A DNA stretch of 64,000 nucleotides, taken from the NCBI GenBank assembly GCA_039519185.1, contig CM076849.1, positions 68,318,784 to 68,382,783 of the forward strand. Direction: 5' to 3'. The notes under the pieces were generated by a model, which was given only the letters and a program-made list of their open reading frames with translations, was not told the origin of the DNA and made no database searches. This document shows, in pieces, positions 1 to 11,689 of this stretch. Positions within the stretch are counted from its first letter, which is position 1, and every line of letters begins with the position of its first letter. This DNA comes from Astragalus membranaceus. Its lineage: Eukaryota > Streptophyta > Magnoliopsida > Fabales > Fabaceae. Made by a program: the position numbers and the translations under genes.

Positions 1-295
1 CGCAGGGGCCCCATGGGCGCTGTTCCCGTGTCTGGTGCGTGTTCCTGTTCTGTGTTGCGTTTGTGTTGTAGGCTGTCTGGGCGCCAAGGGCGCCAATTCC
101 TGTGCCATGTTGCGTTTTTGATGTGTTCTGGACTGTCTGGGCGCCAAGAGCGCCATCTCCTGCAGTGTTGCTAGGCGCCCTGCTCCTGGGCGCCAGGTTC
201 AGTTATGTTTCCTGTTGCTGGGCGCCCTGCTCCTGGGCGCCAGTCTCCTGTGTTGCGTTTTCCTGCTAGGCACCCTGCTCCTGGGCGCCGTTTTC
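1..295. repeat. GGCGCC palindromic cassette array in LTR
   Basis: The 6-bp palindrome GGCGCC recurs, usually in pairs separated by 2 or about 10 bp: about 80-97, 138-155, 174-193, 219-242 and 270-290. The pairs are embedded in CTCCTG-rich spacer. The block is far richer in G+C and CpG than its surroundings. It sits just upstream of the LTR core shared with the element at 29918, where a different palindrome occupies the equivalent place. Confidence 0.7.
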
Positions 296-1660
296 AGCAT
301 GTGTCTCAGTTTTTCCCCAATTTTGTTTTCAACATATCTTTTGACTCGGGAGTCCGATTGAGACGTTTCAAAATGTTTTGGAAAGCTTATTCAGAGGCCT
401 AGCTGAATATTCTAATTTGAGGCAAAGTAATCAAATTTTCTGGAAATTGTTACCCGTTGGTTTAGACGTTAAATGTTGCCGTTTATAAAAAGGAAAATTG
501 TCACGTCTCAATTATTTTGGAAAAATTGTCACGTCTCAATTATTTTGGAAAAATTGTCGTTGTCCCAAATATTTTGGAAAATTGTCGTTGTCTCCGGTGT
601 TGGGAAAAATCATCGCGTCTCAAATGTTTTGGAAATTGTTGTCCTCTTGGTGTCTTGGTGCTGTTTGAGCTAGGTGTGAAGGCTCAAACCTTGGTGTTGT
701 CGGGGCTAGGTGTGAAGGCTCCATCTCTTGGTGTTCCGTTGTTTCGGGCAGTTGGTGTTTCGGTGTCGTTGGGCTAGGTGTGAAAGCCCAATTCTGGTGA
801 TATTCGGTGATTGAGTTTGGTGTGTCACATTGTGACTAATTTTTGGTGAGTGTCTGTGTGCATTCATGGTGTCGCATACAGCATACGCATTTATTTTGGT
901 GAAGGCCTTTGGTCTTGGAGCTGGGTGTGAAAGCTCAATTTTTCTAAAACTAGTGAGCCGGGTGTGAAAGCTCAATTTTTGGTGAATTGGTGAGCCGGGT
1001 GTGAAAGCTCTCAATTTTGGTGACGCCTCTATTTACGGGCAAAAATTTTGGTGATTTGGTACCACATGCATATGCCCGTTGGTGTGGGTTGCATTCACGC
1101 ATTATCATGACATTTGGTGACTGATTGTGGTGTTCATATTTGACGTGTGTTTATGAATAGATGTGTGTAGTGGAACGGTAGATATAGTTGTCATATTCTA
1201 GCATATTTCCTATCATTTTACGCTATTATATTGGAGATATCTCACCCCTTCTGTTTGAATGTTACCCCTATGCGGTAACGTGCAGGTGATTGCGAGTGAA
1301 AGCCTAGTTACCTTCGCTAGTCTGAGTCGGTGTCCTTTGCTTTAATATGTAACACTCAAGGGGGGAAACGAACCTAGACTTTGGCTGTTGCATTTTACTA
1401 TTTGGAGTCCATTCCGGACGTTATGATTTTATCATTTTGAAACTTATTTCTATTTCCGCTGCGTGGTGATGCATTTTTGACGATATGGTTAATTAAACTG
1501 GTGTTATGGGCTTCGTTCCTTTTCGATAAAGTGAATATATATCGCATGTGACGTTTTGAACTATTGATGAATGTGTGACATCTCTTTTCGAAGTATGAAA
1601 TAATTTTTTTTGTAACTCTGATTTTATTAAATAATTATCGGGTAGAAAAGGGGTGTTACA
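1..1660 (+). repeat. 5' LTR of the first gypsy element, 3' portion
   Basis: It ends in GGGGTGTTACA at 1650-1660, just before a primer-binding site, as Tekay-type LTRs do. The stretch around 320-410 is clearly related to 30975-31060 in the other gypsy LTR. Inside are short tandem arrays: an ATTGTCACGTCTC-type repeat (about 497-610) and several copies of a GGTGTGAARGCTCAA-type repeat (about 670-1015). The true LTR start lies left of the window. Confidence 0.8.
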
Positions 1661-1664
1661 TTAG

Positions 1665-1676
1665 TGGTATCAGAGA
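1665..1676 (+). other. Primer-binding site, initiator tRNA-Met type
   Basis: TGGTATCAGAGA lies 4 bases after the LTR end. It matches the usual TGGTATCAGAGC complement of the 3' end of initiator tRNA-Met except at the last base. Confidence 0.8.
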
Positions 1677-1782
1677 AAAAGTTCGGTCTGTCCGGCCAAG
1701 TTGTCCAGTCGTAGTGTCAATTGACAATGGCGTGTTGTCAATTATATCTAACTGTTGGTTGTTTTGTAGCAAGTGAGTTGAA

Positions 1783-2037
1783 ATGGCTGGGAGGAACGAT
1801 GCTGCAATTGCTGCTGATTGTTGTAAGAAGTTGAATCTTGTATTGTCTGCTATGAATGGAGAGATGGTTGTCGACACTCCAGCTAAGGGGTCGGTAACTA
1901 CCTCTCTAGTGTGTTCTCAGTGTCCCTTGTCGATCTTCGACAGAGACTTTGTTGTGGATTTTGTTTGCTTGCCGTTGAGCGTACTGGATGTAATTTTGGG
2001 CATGAACTGGTTGGGGCATGAACTGGTTGGAGCATAA
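1783..2037 (+). pseudogene. Gag-protease remnant with large internal deletion
   Basis: An 84-codon frame starts like a gag (MAGRND) but after about ten residues joins the C-terminal half of a retropepsin, with the typical VLDVILGMNWL motif. The capsid domain, zinc knuckle and catalytic Asp motif of the protease are therefore absent. The frame then runs into a 16-bp tandem duplication (1998-2013 and 2014-2029), which shifts it out of register with pol and gives a stop at 2035-2037. It cannot make functional Gag or protease. Confidence 0.75.
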
Positions 2038-4990
2038 CCATGTTCGCATTGATTGTCGTCGCAAGTCTGTGAGCTTTGGAGAGGAAGAGTCTGGTTTGTT
2101 ATCTGCTAGTCAGTTGCGGAAGTTAGCAAAGGAGGGAGTTCAGTTATTCTCGCTGATGGCATCGTTGTCTGTTGAGAATCAAGCTATCATTGAAGAGTTG
2201 CAGGTGGTGCGCGAATTTCCTGAAGTCTTTCCTGATGAGATTCCAAGTGTGCCGCTTGAGAGGGAAGTAGAGTTTTCTATTGATCTTGTACCCGGTACGA
2301 GACCTGTGTCTATGGCACCGTACAGGATGTCTGCGTCAGAATTGTCTGAGTTGAAGAAGCAACTTGAAGATCTGCTTGAGAAGAAGTTTATTAGGCCGAG
2401 TGTATCGCCGTGGGGAGCTCCTGTGTTGCTGGTGAAGAAGAAAGATGGAAGCATGAGGTTGTGTGTTGATTATAGGCAGCTGAATAAGGTGACCATTAAG
2501 AACAAGTATCCACTGCCGAGGATAGACGATTTGATGGATTAGTTAGTGGGTTCTCGAGTGTTCAGCAAGATTGATTTGAGATCAGGTTATCATCAGATCA
2601 AGGTGAAGGATGGAGATGTTTAGAAGACGGCTTTCAGGACGCGGTATGGGCATTATGAGTATTCGGTGATGCCGTTCGGTGTCACTAACGCGTCGGGTGT
2701 ATTTATGGAATACATGAATCGTATATTCCATACTTACTTGGATCGGTTCGTGGTTGTGTTCATTGACGACATCCTGATTTATTCGAAGTCGGAGGAAGAG
2801 CATGCAGAGCATTTGAGATTAGTATTGGAGATCCTGAAAGAGAAGAGGTTGTATGCGAAGTTGTCTAAGTGTGAGTTCTTGTTGTCAGAAGTAAGTTTTC
2901 TGGGTCATATCATTTCTGGTAGTGGCATTGCTGTGGATCCGGCTAAGGTTGATGCCGTGATGCAGTGGGAGAGTCCGAAGTCGGCTACGGAGATTAGAAG
3001 CTTCTTAGGGTTGGCTGGTTACTACAGAAGGTTCATTGAAGGTTTTTCTAAGTTGGCCCTTCCGTTGACGCAGTTGACTTGTAAGGGTAAGGCTTTTGTG
3101 TGGGATGCTAGTTGTGAGGAAAGTTTCCTTGAGTTGAAGAAGAGATTGACGACGTCTCCTGTTTTGACGTTGCCAAATCCGGGAGAGCCATTCGTGGTGT
3201 ATTGTGATGCTTCGAAGATGGGTCTAGGTGGCGTGCTTATGCAAAATGGGAAGGTGATTGCTTATGCGTCGAGGCAGTTAAGGATTCATGAGAAGAATTA
3301 TCCAACGCATGATTTGGAGTTGGCTGCAGTAGTCTTTGTGTTGAAGATTTGGAGGCACTATTTGTATGGTTCCAGGTTTGAGGTGTTCAGTGATCATAAG
3401 AGTTTGAAATATTTGTTTCACCAGAAGGAGCTGAATATGAGGCAGCGAAGGTGGTTGGAATTGTTGAAGGACTATGATTTCGGTTTGAATTATCATCCAA
3501 GCAAAGCTAATGTCATGGCTGATGCTTTAAGTCGGAAGTCCTTGCATATGTCGGCAATGATGGCTAAGGAGTTAGAGTTGATCGAGGAATTCAGGGATTT
3601 GCGTTTGGTTTGTGAGGTGTCGCTCCAGAGTGTTAAGTTGGGTATGTTGAAGATTAATAATGAGTTTCTTGACAGTATCAGAGAAGCCCAGAAGTTGGAT
3701 ATCAAGTTGGTGGATTTGATGGTCGGGGATGATCAGCCTGAGGGTAGTGACTTTAAGTTGGATGCACATGGTGTTTTGAGATTCCGTGATAGGATTTGCA
3801 TTCCTGAAGACGCAGAGCTGAAGAGAGCAATTTTAGAAGAGGGTCATCGAAGTAGGTTAAGTATTCATCTGGGAGCTACGAAGATGTATCAAGATCTGAA
3901 GAAGTTGTTTTGGTGGCCTGGTATGAAGCGAGATGTGGCGCAGTTCGTTTATGCATGTTTGACTTGCCAGAAGTCAAAGGTGGAGCATCAGAAGCCTGCT
4001 GGACTGATGCAACCGTTAGAAATTCCGGAGTGGAAATGGGATAGCATTTCGATGGATTTTGTAACGGGATTGCCTAGTACTGCGAGAGGATATGATGCAG
4101 TTTGGGTGATTGTTGACAGGTTAACAAAATTGTCTCATTTTGTTCCTATCAGCATCACGTATCCGGTGTCGAAGTTGGCAGAGATTTATATCAGGGAGAT
4201 GGTGAAGCTTCATGGAGTTCCTAAGAGTATTGTTTCGGATAGAGATCCGAGGTTCACTTCAGATTTCTGGAAGAGTTTGCAAGAAAAGTTGGGGTCTAAG
4301 TTGAGGTTGAGTTCGGCATATCATCCTCAGACAGATAGTCAGTCAGAGAGGACGATTCAGTCAATAGAAGACTTGTTGAGGGCTTGTGTTTTGGAACAAG
4401 GAGGTTCGTGGGATTCCTACCTCCCACTGATAGAGTTCACGTATAACAATAGTTACCATTCTAGTATCGGGATGGCACCTTTTGAAGCATTAGATGGTCG
4501 GAAGTGTAGAACCCCGCTGTGTTGGTATGAGTCCGGAGAGAGTGTGGTGCTTGGACCGGAGATTGTTCGAGAGACAACTGAGAAGGTGAAGTTGATTCGT
4601 GAGAAGATGAAGGCGTCGCAGAGTCGACAGAAGAGTTATCATGATAAGCGTAGGAAAGATTTGGAATTTCAGGCAGGTGAGCATGTATTTTTGAGAGTCA
4701 CTCCGGTGACCGGTGTTGGACGTGCCTTGAAGTCGAAGAAGCTCACTCCTCGTTTTATTGGTCCTTATCAGATTTCAGAAAGAGTCGGGAATGTTGCTTA
4801 TAGGGTGGCTTTACCGCCTCCAAGATACAACCTTGAGGGAAGTCATCTTGCTGATTTGAATAGTTGGGGAAAGAAGTCAGCAACTCTAAGGGTGAGGATT
4901 CGAAGTAGTAGGAGCTGTGTTCTACCGGTTCAGTTTTGGTGTAGCGTGGATTCGAGTCCGGGACCGTTCGTGAGATTTCGGTTTCGTTGA
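2018..4990 (+). pseudogene. Ty3/gypsy pol remnant: RT, RNase H, integrase
   Basis: One frame encodes reverse transcriptase (FIDD active-site motif near 2760-2770), RNase H (YCDAS near 3200) and integrase. The integrase has its HHCC zinc domain at about 3844-3970 and DDE acidic residues near 4055, 4238 and 4346. In-frame TAG stops at 2540-2542 and 2621-2623 fall inside RT, so the polyprotein is broken. Integrase-like sequence ends in the GPY/F region at about 4834. The remaining codons to the stop at 4988-4990 read through unrelated LTR sequence, so no chromodomain is present. Old, inactive copy; it could contribute enzyme only if a separate downstream start were used, which the sequence does not suggest. 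Confidence 0.88.
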
Positions 4991-6606
4991 AGTCAAGTCG
5001 TCGTCGTGTTCGTTTGTGATTTTCATCACAATACGGTGAGTTCTATACTCGCTTAGGGATGTCTTTGATGTTGAGTCATTTCAAATTCTGAAACGATATT
5101 GTTTAAATCCGCTTTGTGAAAACTTGACGAAAACCGTTTTATCGAAAAATTACTATGTTTATAACCGATTGCTTGATTTGATGATTGAATGAATGGATTG
5201 ATTGTTTATCGCTTTCACTGGTCTGGAATAATAATTGTTATGTTAGGATATCGGTCGGAACGAAATCGGAATCGAAACGGACTTGGAAAAATGTCACGAA
5301 ACCGGAAAATTGGCTACTGGCAAGGACGCACGGATCGTGCCTCACAAGGGCACGGGTTGTGCGCCTTGTTCGCAGCAGCCCAGGAAATGAAATTTTTACA
5401 CAGCACGGATCGTGCGCCCCTGGGCACGAACCGTGCGTGACCTACGCAGATCAGCCTTTTAAAATTTTAAGACACGCACGGGTCGTGCGCCCTTGTGGCA
5501 CGGACCGTGCGTCCTGTAAGATTTTCAAAACTGAAATTTAAGTGATACGCACGGGTCGTGCGCCTCTGGAGCACGGACCGTGCGGATCCTTCTGTTACCC
5601 TAACTCAAAATCCTTTTTAATCCGTTCCAAACGATTCCGATTCCTTTCCGATTAATTCCCCAATGTTTCCCAAGGATGGAAACCTACTTATGTCATGAAA
5701 TTAAAGAAGTTTGAGGTAAATATCACAAGTTATAAATGTTAAGGAAATGTTAATTCACGGCAAAATACCTTCCTTCGTGGAAGGATAGACGGTACAGGAC
5801 TAAATTCAAGACGGCCCATTGCGGGTACATGTATATATAATATATAATAAATACAAGAGGATAAGGGTGACGACCCTTAGAGGATTAGCATACTAGGGGA
5901 GGGGAAGTCATGAGCCCCAAAACCTAGACTCAAGAGGTTTCGCCCACTAGAAATAGCGGGATGGGTTCACCGAAGCCAAGAAGTGTCTATAAAATAGGTA
6001 GGCTGAGGTGTTATGCTAAAATCATGGAACAAAATATGATATGCTTCATGTGTCGCTTAGGAGGGCCATGAGCATACAGGTTACAAGAACTTAATATATT
6101 TCCACGTGGTTGCTTTTTAGGGCCACGAGTTCAAAGCAAAGCATAATGAACCGCTAGAGTTAGTAAGGGGTCTCGATAGGACTCACTGAGATAATGTTTA
6201 TCTCACCCTTCATATTTGTGGTTTTTACAGAGAAACAGGGGAAAGCAAAGGCGACAAAGCACGGTTAGCCGGTGCGACTCATGGAACTATGGGAAATTGG
6301 ATTTCCTGTTTAGCCCTTTGTATTTTTATTTAGTTATGTCACCGATTGTATGACTTTCATTGTTTAAGTTGTAAAATCGTTTCCGCTACTTTGTGTTTCA
6401 AGTATTGAACACCAGGATTATGTACAAGTCTTAAGTTTTGAAACTTAAGCATTTTCAGGAAGTTTATGAGGTTCAGAGAATCATTTGATATGTATTATCG
6501 AAAGTTTTAGTTGTGTTCAATATTTCAATAACAGGAAGTTACTCTGATGTATGCCATTTAGTGCATTTCGGTGATTCTACAAGTTAGAATTTATCGGGGT
6601 GTTACA
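4835..6606 (+). repeat. LTR fragment of a second Tekay-like family
   Basis: The segment is collinear with the 29918 element's LTR: a GGTGAGTT...ACTCGCTTAGG stretch near 5035-5060, a CGACCC...AGTCATGA block near 5870-5915, and a terminal GGGGTGTTACA at 6596-6606. Its sequence differs strongly from the LTR at 1-1660, so it is not the partner LTR of that element. The LTR start is missing, which suggests truncation by recombination at the junction near 4834. Confidence 0.7.
5325..5590. repeat. GCACG(N3)CGTGC dyad cassette array in LTR
   Basis: Four paired blocks (about 5328-5365, 5403-5440, 5474-5512, 5548-5585) each contain two dyads of the form GCACGGRYCGTGC about 10 bp apart. They are separated by AT-rich spacer. 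The array sits right after a CGGAATCGAAACGG-like stretch that corresponds to the sequence preceding the palindromes in the 29918 LTR. Confidence 0.75.
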
Positions 6607-6777
6607 CTAGTATTCTTCCTCTTTTCTCTCTTTCGCTCCAACCAAACCAAGATGCACCACTCTCTCTTCCCTATTTCTCTTATTTGTCCCTTAAACCAAA
6701 CAACCCACCTAATCTACTCTAATTTTCACCTATTTCTCTCTTCCCTCCTTCTCTCTCCCCTCTTTCTCTCCTAATCC
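6607..6777. mobile_element. CT-rich MITE right arm, truncated
   Basis: The sequence runs through CTCCAACCAAACCAAGA, TAAACCAAACAA and CTCTTCCCT motifs to CTAATCCA. This is the same order as the right arms of the MITE at 6778 and of the copies inside the 3.4-kb array. Only the right arm is present and its terminal CACACCCT is replaced by the start of the next MITE. Confidence 0.55.
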
Positions 6778-7458
6778 AGGGTGTGTTTGTTTGAGCTTAA
6801 AGAGGGAAGAGAGAGTAAGGGAAGAAAGACTGATTTTGACATGTTTGGTTAAGGAGAGAAATAGGAAAGAGAGAGTGAGGGATGATTAGTTTAGTGATTT
6901 TTGTAATCTCTCCACAAGTGGAGAGAAATGGATCTTAAATTTTACTTTTACCATTTTGTCCTCTGCTAAATTACTTTTAACATGAATAACAATTATTATA
7001 ATTTATAGGATGTGACACTTTATAAATTTAAATTAAGTATCTCAAATAAATGGGTGCTTCTAGGGTGAGGGAGCAAATCAAATCATTTACCGGTGAACCA
7101 CTAAAATTGACCGTAGGATATTGTATATAATGCTATGAGTGGTTAAGATTGAATGAAGTAGCATTTAATCTCAATCGTTGATGAATTTTTATACTACATC
7201 CTACGGTCATATTTAATGGTTCACCGGTGAGGGATTTGACTTTGCTCCCTCACCGTATACGCACCCCAAATAAATCTCTTCTCTCTTTCGCTCTAACCAA
7301 ACCAAGAGGCACATCTCTCTCTTCCCTAGTTCTCTTCTCTTTCCCTTAAACCAAACAATCCTTCTAATCTACTCTAATTCTCACATCTTTCTCTCTTCCC
7401 TCACTCTCTCTTCCCTCTTTCTCTCTTCTCTCTTTCTCTTCTAATCCAAACACACCCT
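6778..7458. mobile_element. AGGGTGTG-type MITE with GA/CT-rich arms
   Basis: The terminal inverted repeats (TIRs) begin AGGGTGTGTTTG and end CAAACACACCCT. The left arm is GA-rich (AGAGGGAAGAGAGAG) and the right arm is its CT-rich complement, so the element can fold into a hairpin. Removing the nested element at 7052-7266 leaves about 460 bp. The same family recurs in the 3.4-kb units to the right. No transposase is seen and the TSD is unclear here because another copy abuts its left end. Confidence 0.6.
7052..7266. mobile_element. Mutator-type MITE nested in a MITE, 9-bp TSD
   Basis: A 215-bp element has imperfect inverted ends (GGGTGC ... GCACCC, then GGTGAGGGAGCAAA and its complement) and a matching internal pair ACCGGTGAACCA / TGGTTCACCGGT. 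It is flanked by the perfect 9-bp direct repeat CAAATAAAT (7043-7051 and 7267-7275). A 9-bp duplication is the signature of Mutator-like elements. Confidence 0.8.
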
Positions 7459-7750
7459 TAAGGAGGGTTTTGCATCAGATGATTTTAATGAGACCCCATA
7501 TTAATTTCTTTTGTTTAAAAAAAACTTCATGATTCATAGACTAAAATTAAAATGGTCTCTAATTTTAGCGACTAGAACCAAACGTAAACAACATTATAAG
7601 TAACAAAACAAAACAAACAATAAGGACTAAAAGCAAAAAATTCTATATCGCAAGGAGGCCGGCTGAAGATTCTATAAGGAATTAAACAAAACAACAATTG
7701 GGGTTGGTCTCGAGAAACAAATAGTGTTGTTGATTGTTTAGCGAATTTGA
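7459..7750. other. Intergenic stretch, nothing recognised
   Basis: AT-rich sequence without a convincing reading frame or terminal repeats. It ends at the A that forms the left half of the Helitron AT target. Confidence 0.5.
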
Positions 7751-8169
7751 TCTATTATATATTTATACCAATTCACCACATATGATTTTACCAATACCCC
7801 CATTCTATCTAAAAGACACCTCAAATTTTTGAGGGTAAAAATGTCATTACACTCTTTTTTTCTTTTATTTTCTCTTTATTCTTACATTCTCTTTCTTACT
7901 TTTCACTTTTCTCTTACACTCTCTTTCTTCCTTTTTTCTCTTTCCTCTTACACTCTCTTTCCTCCTTTTCACTTTTCTTTTACACTTTTTTTTTACTTTA
8001 CTTTTCCCATTAATAATTATTCTCTTTCTCTTATCACTTCACTTTAATTCTTTTAACTAAATTTCTAAATTTATACAAACACTACTTTAATTAAAAAAAA
8101 TTGAAGACTACTACTATAAACATACTATCTAAAAAACAAGAAGACTTAATGACTATTTAAATTAGTAAT
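7751..8169 (+). repeat. Helitron 5'-end copy 1
   Basis: It begins with the TCTATTATATATTTATACC terminus and runs through the CT-rich tract to ATTAGTAAT. It is a shortened version of the next two copies, followed by a short TATTATCTATTAT junction. Confidence 0.7.
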
Positions 8170-8184
8170 CTATTATATCTATTA

Positions 8185-8983
8185 TCTATTATATATTTAT
8201 ACCAATTCACCACATATGATTTTACCAATACCCCCATTCTATTTAAAAGACACCTCAAATTTTTTAGGGTAAAAATGTCATTACACTCTTTTTTTCTTTT
8301 ATTTTCTCTTTATTGTTACATTCTCTTTCTTACTTTTCACTTTTCTCTTACACTCTCTTTCTTCGTTTTTTCTCTTTCCTCTTACACTCTCTTTCCTCAT
8401 TTTCACTTTTCTCTAACACTTTTTTTTTACTTTACTTTTCCCATTAATAATTATTCTCTTTCTCTTATCACTTCACTTAAATTCTTTTAACTAAATTTCT
8501 AAATTTATACAAACACTACTTTAATTAAAAAAATTGAAGACTACTACTATAAACATACTATCTAAAAAACAAGAAGACTTAATGACTATTTAAATTAGTA
8601 ATTAATATTTAAAACAAATATTTCTTATTGATAATCTAATATCTAACTTTTATTATCTACTATAATCTACTAATCAACTAAAATAATCAATTGAAACTAT
8701 GAGATAACTGCACTGATAAATAAAAAACACGGGATAACTGTAGTGAGATATAAAAAAACACGGGATTAATATTTACCATTGATATTTATAATTTTTTTGA
8801 CAATTTATAATTAATATTTACCATTGAAAATTATAATTTTGGAAAACTACTATAAACTTACTATCTAAAAAAACACGGGATAACTACAATAATCTACTAT
8901 AATCTACTAATCAACTCAAATAATCTAATATAAAAACACGGGATAACTGCAATAATCTACTATAATCTACTAATCAACTCAAA
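8185..8983 (+). repeat. Helitron 5'-end copy 2 (799 bp)
   Basis: By eye it is nearly identical to 8984-9782, differing by a few substitutions. It starts with the same terminus and is joined head-to-tail to copy 3 after CAACTCAAA. Confidence 0.75.
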
Positions 8984-9782
8984 TCTATTATATATTTATA
9001 CCAATTCACCACATATGATTTTACCAATACCCCCATTCTATCTAAAAGACACCTCAAATTTTTGAGGGTAAAAATGTCATTACACTCTTTTTTTCTTTTA
9101 TTTTCTCTTTATTGTTACATTCTCTTTCTTACTTTTCACTTTTCTCTTACACTCTCTTTCTTCCTTTTTTCTCTTTCCTCTTACACTCTCTTTCCTCCTT
9201 TTCACTTTTCTCTAACACTTTTTTTTTACTTTACTTTTCCCATTAATAATTATTCTCTTTCTCTTATCACTTCACTTAAATTCTTTTAACTAAATTTCTA
9301 AATTTATACAAACACTACTTTAATTAAAAAAATTGAAGACTACTACTATAAACATACTATCTAAAAAACAAGAAGACTTAATGACTATTTAAATTAGTAA
9401 TTAATATTTAAAACAAATATTTCTTATTGATAATCTAATATCTAACTTTTATTATCTACTATAATCTACTAATCAACTAAAATAATCAATTGAAACTATG
9501 AGATAACTGCACTGATAAATAAAAAACACGGGATAACTGTAGTGAGATATAAAAAAACACGGGATTAATATTTACCATTGATATTTATAATTTTTTTGAC
9601 AATTTATAATTAATATTTACCATTGAAAATTATAATTTTGGAAAACTACTATAAACTTACTATCTAAAAAAACACGTGATAACTACAATAATCTACTATA
9701 ATCTACTAATCAACTCAAATAATCTAATATAAAAACACGGGATAACTGCAATAATCTACTATAATCTACTAATCAACTCAAA
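8984..9782 (+). repeat. Helitron 5'-end copy 3, continuous with the 3' end
   Basis: This copy continues into the rest of the Helitron body and terminates at the hairpin/CTAG end, so 8984-11072 is the shortest complete unit. Confidence 0.7.
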
Positions 9783-11043
9783 TAATCAATTGAAACTATG
9801 AGATAACTGTAATGATTTATAAAAAAACACGGGATTAATATTTGTCATTGATAATTAAATTTTTGAAGACTACTATAAACCTACTATCTAAAAATCAATA
9901 ATATTTAATGACTATTTAAACTACTGATTAATATTTAAAATAAATATTTCTTATTGATAATTTATTATCTCTCTTTTACTATCTACTATAATCTACTAAT
10001 CAACTAAAATAATCAATTGAAACTACGAGATAACTGCACTGATATATAAAAAGAACACGAGATTAATATTTGTCATTGATAATTAAAATTTTTGTAGCCT
10101 ACTACTACAAACCTACTATGTAAAAAATAAGCAGACTTAATGACTATTTAAATTACTAATTAATATTTCAAACAATTATTTTTTATTGATAATCTACTAT
10201 CTAACAAATTTACTATCTACTATAATCTACTACCAACTAAAATAATCAATTTAAACTACCAGATAACTGCAGTGATATATAAAAAACACGGGGATAACTA
10301 CAGTGATATATAAAAAAACACGGGATTAATATTTGCCATTGATAATTATAATTTTTGAAAACTACTATCTAAAAAAACAATAAAGCTTAATGACTATTTA
10401 AACTGATTAAAATTTAAAACACACGCGACAAATATTTGTCACTAATACCTAAAAAAGGACAAATAATTATTACTCACATATAAAAAAAAACACGGGATAA
10501 ATATTTGTTATTGATAATCTACTATCTATCTTTTACTATCTACAATAATCTACTAATCAACTCAAATAATCAATTGAAACGATAAGATAACTGCACTGAT
10601 ACATAAAAAAACACTGGACAACTGCACTGATATATAAAAAAAATACGGGGATAACTGCAATGATATATATAAAAACACGGGATAGTTGCACTGATAAAAA
10701 AAAACATGGGATAACAACACTGGTTTATAAAAAAACACTGCACTGATATATAAAAACACACGGGATAAATGCACGTATTGTTTTTAAATGATACTTTTAC
10801 ATTTTTAGTTTTAATATTTATCAATTTTTTATTTGAAACTCATTTTTTATCTATAAATTTTTCTTTATTTTCACGGGGTAATGTTCAGACTATTTAAATA
10901 CTGTCTAAATTCATTCATAAAAAGAACACGACAGCACCTGTACGTATGCAAGTCATCCTCTATATTTTACAATTAATTTTAGATTAATGAGATTTAAAAT
11001 TAACGTTTCTATTTGAGGTAATCGTATCGCGTATCGCGATCGG

Positions 11044-11072
11044 CCCGTGCAGATGCACGGGTATAGTACTAG
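11044..11072 (+). terminator. Helitron 3' hairpin and CTAG terminus
   Basis: A 7-bp perfect stem with 4-base loop is followed seven bases later by CTAG, then host T at 11073. In Helitrons this hairpin is the replication-termination signal for rolling-circle transposition. Confidence 0.85.
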
Positions 11073-11689
11073 TTATTTAGAAAACTTTATTTGTTATTTT
11101 CACTTTATGTCTGTCGATGGTACTAAGTGATGTTGTAAGTGACAGGGAATCGTTGAGGTAGACCGGAAAGATGAACGCCGAGCTAAGGGCGAAATAGCCC
11201 GAGACTGTCAGGGGTGCTGAGAATGACACAAAATTCCCCCAACTAGCAAAAACCTTGGAGGAGCAACAAAAGATAAATGACAGCAAATAAAGCAATTTAA
11301 ATACACAAGAGACACCATTATTTTAACATGAAAATCCCTCAAAGTGAGAGTAAGAACCACCGGTTATCTAAATCAAAGAAATAGCTCTACTATAATCAAA
11401 TTAGGGTACAAGAGATCTTTAGTATGATGCACAAATATTGCCAACAACCGGTCAAACCAACAAAGCACAAATTCTTACGAATGAGAACAAGAAGTTGAAG
11501 AAAAAACCCAAATTCGCAGCTATTGTGCGAATACAATATCTCTCACACCAGACGTTTTTTCGCAGATCCAACTGTTGAAAATGAAGAATCGGGTTTCTTG
11601 AACCTACTTACAAAAAACTAGTCTAATCCAAAAGTCGGTATCTTTTTTTTGACAATAAGTCGGTAACTTCTTATAATATTAATACTGGA
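11073..11689. other. Unassigned sequence, possibly an old retroelement fragment
   Basis: Moderate-complexity sequence with no long reading frame. The block at about 11320-11420 (GAAAATCCCTCAAAGTGAGAGTAA and following) has the feel of an LTR-element relic, but no terminal repeats or TSD are seen. Confidence 0.3.

Larger units (their letters stand above)
1..4834 (+). mobile_element. Decayed Ty3/gypsy chromovirus (Tekay-like), left end outside window
   Basis: The order is LTR tail, tRNA-Met-type primer site, gag/protease scrap, then RT, RNase H and integrase, which is the gene order of Ty3/gypsy elements. The pol protein resembles that of the better preserved element at 29918-38260. Gag is almost wholly deleted, a 16-bp tandem duplication shifts the frame at 1998-2029, and two in-frame stops break RT. 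Homology to integrase ends near 4834, where an LTR of another family begins, so the original 3' end and 3' LTR are missing. The Tekay-like label is inferred from similarity to that element, which keeps a chromodomain. Confidence 0.85.
7751..11072 (+). mobile_element. Non-autonomous Helitron
   Basis: The 3' end is canonical: a perfect 7-bp stem (CCCGTGC, loop AGAT, GCACGGG at 11044-11061), seven bases, then CTAG at 11069-11072. The host base after it is T. The 5' end starts TCTATTATATA directly after an A, giving the expected insertion between A and T without target duplication. The interior is AT-rich with many CACGGGATAACTGCA-like repeats (about 8700-10780) and encodes no Rep/helicase. The short S/F/L-rich frames near 7829, 8275 and 9062 are translated CT-tracts, not genes. 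The 5' end occurs three times (7751, 8185, 8984). Confidence 0.8.

Noticed and set aside
7829..9289. Three Ser/Phe/Leu-rich frames of about 72 codons
   Set aside because: They are translations of the CT-rich tract at the triplicated Helitron 5' end and have no gene structure.
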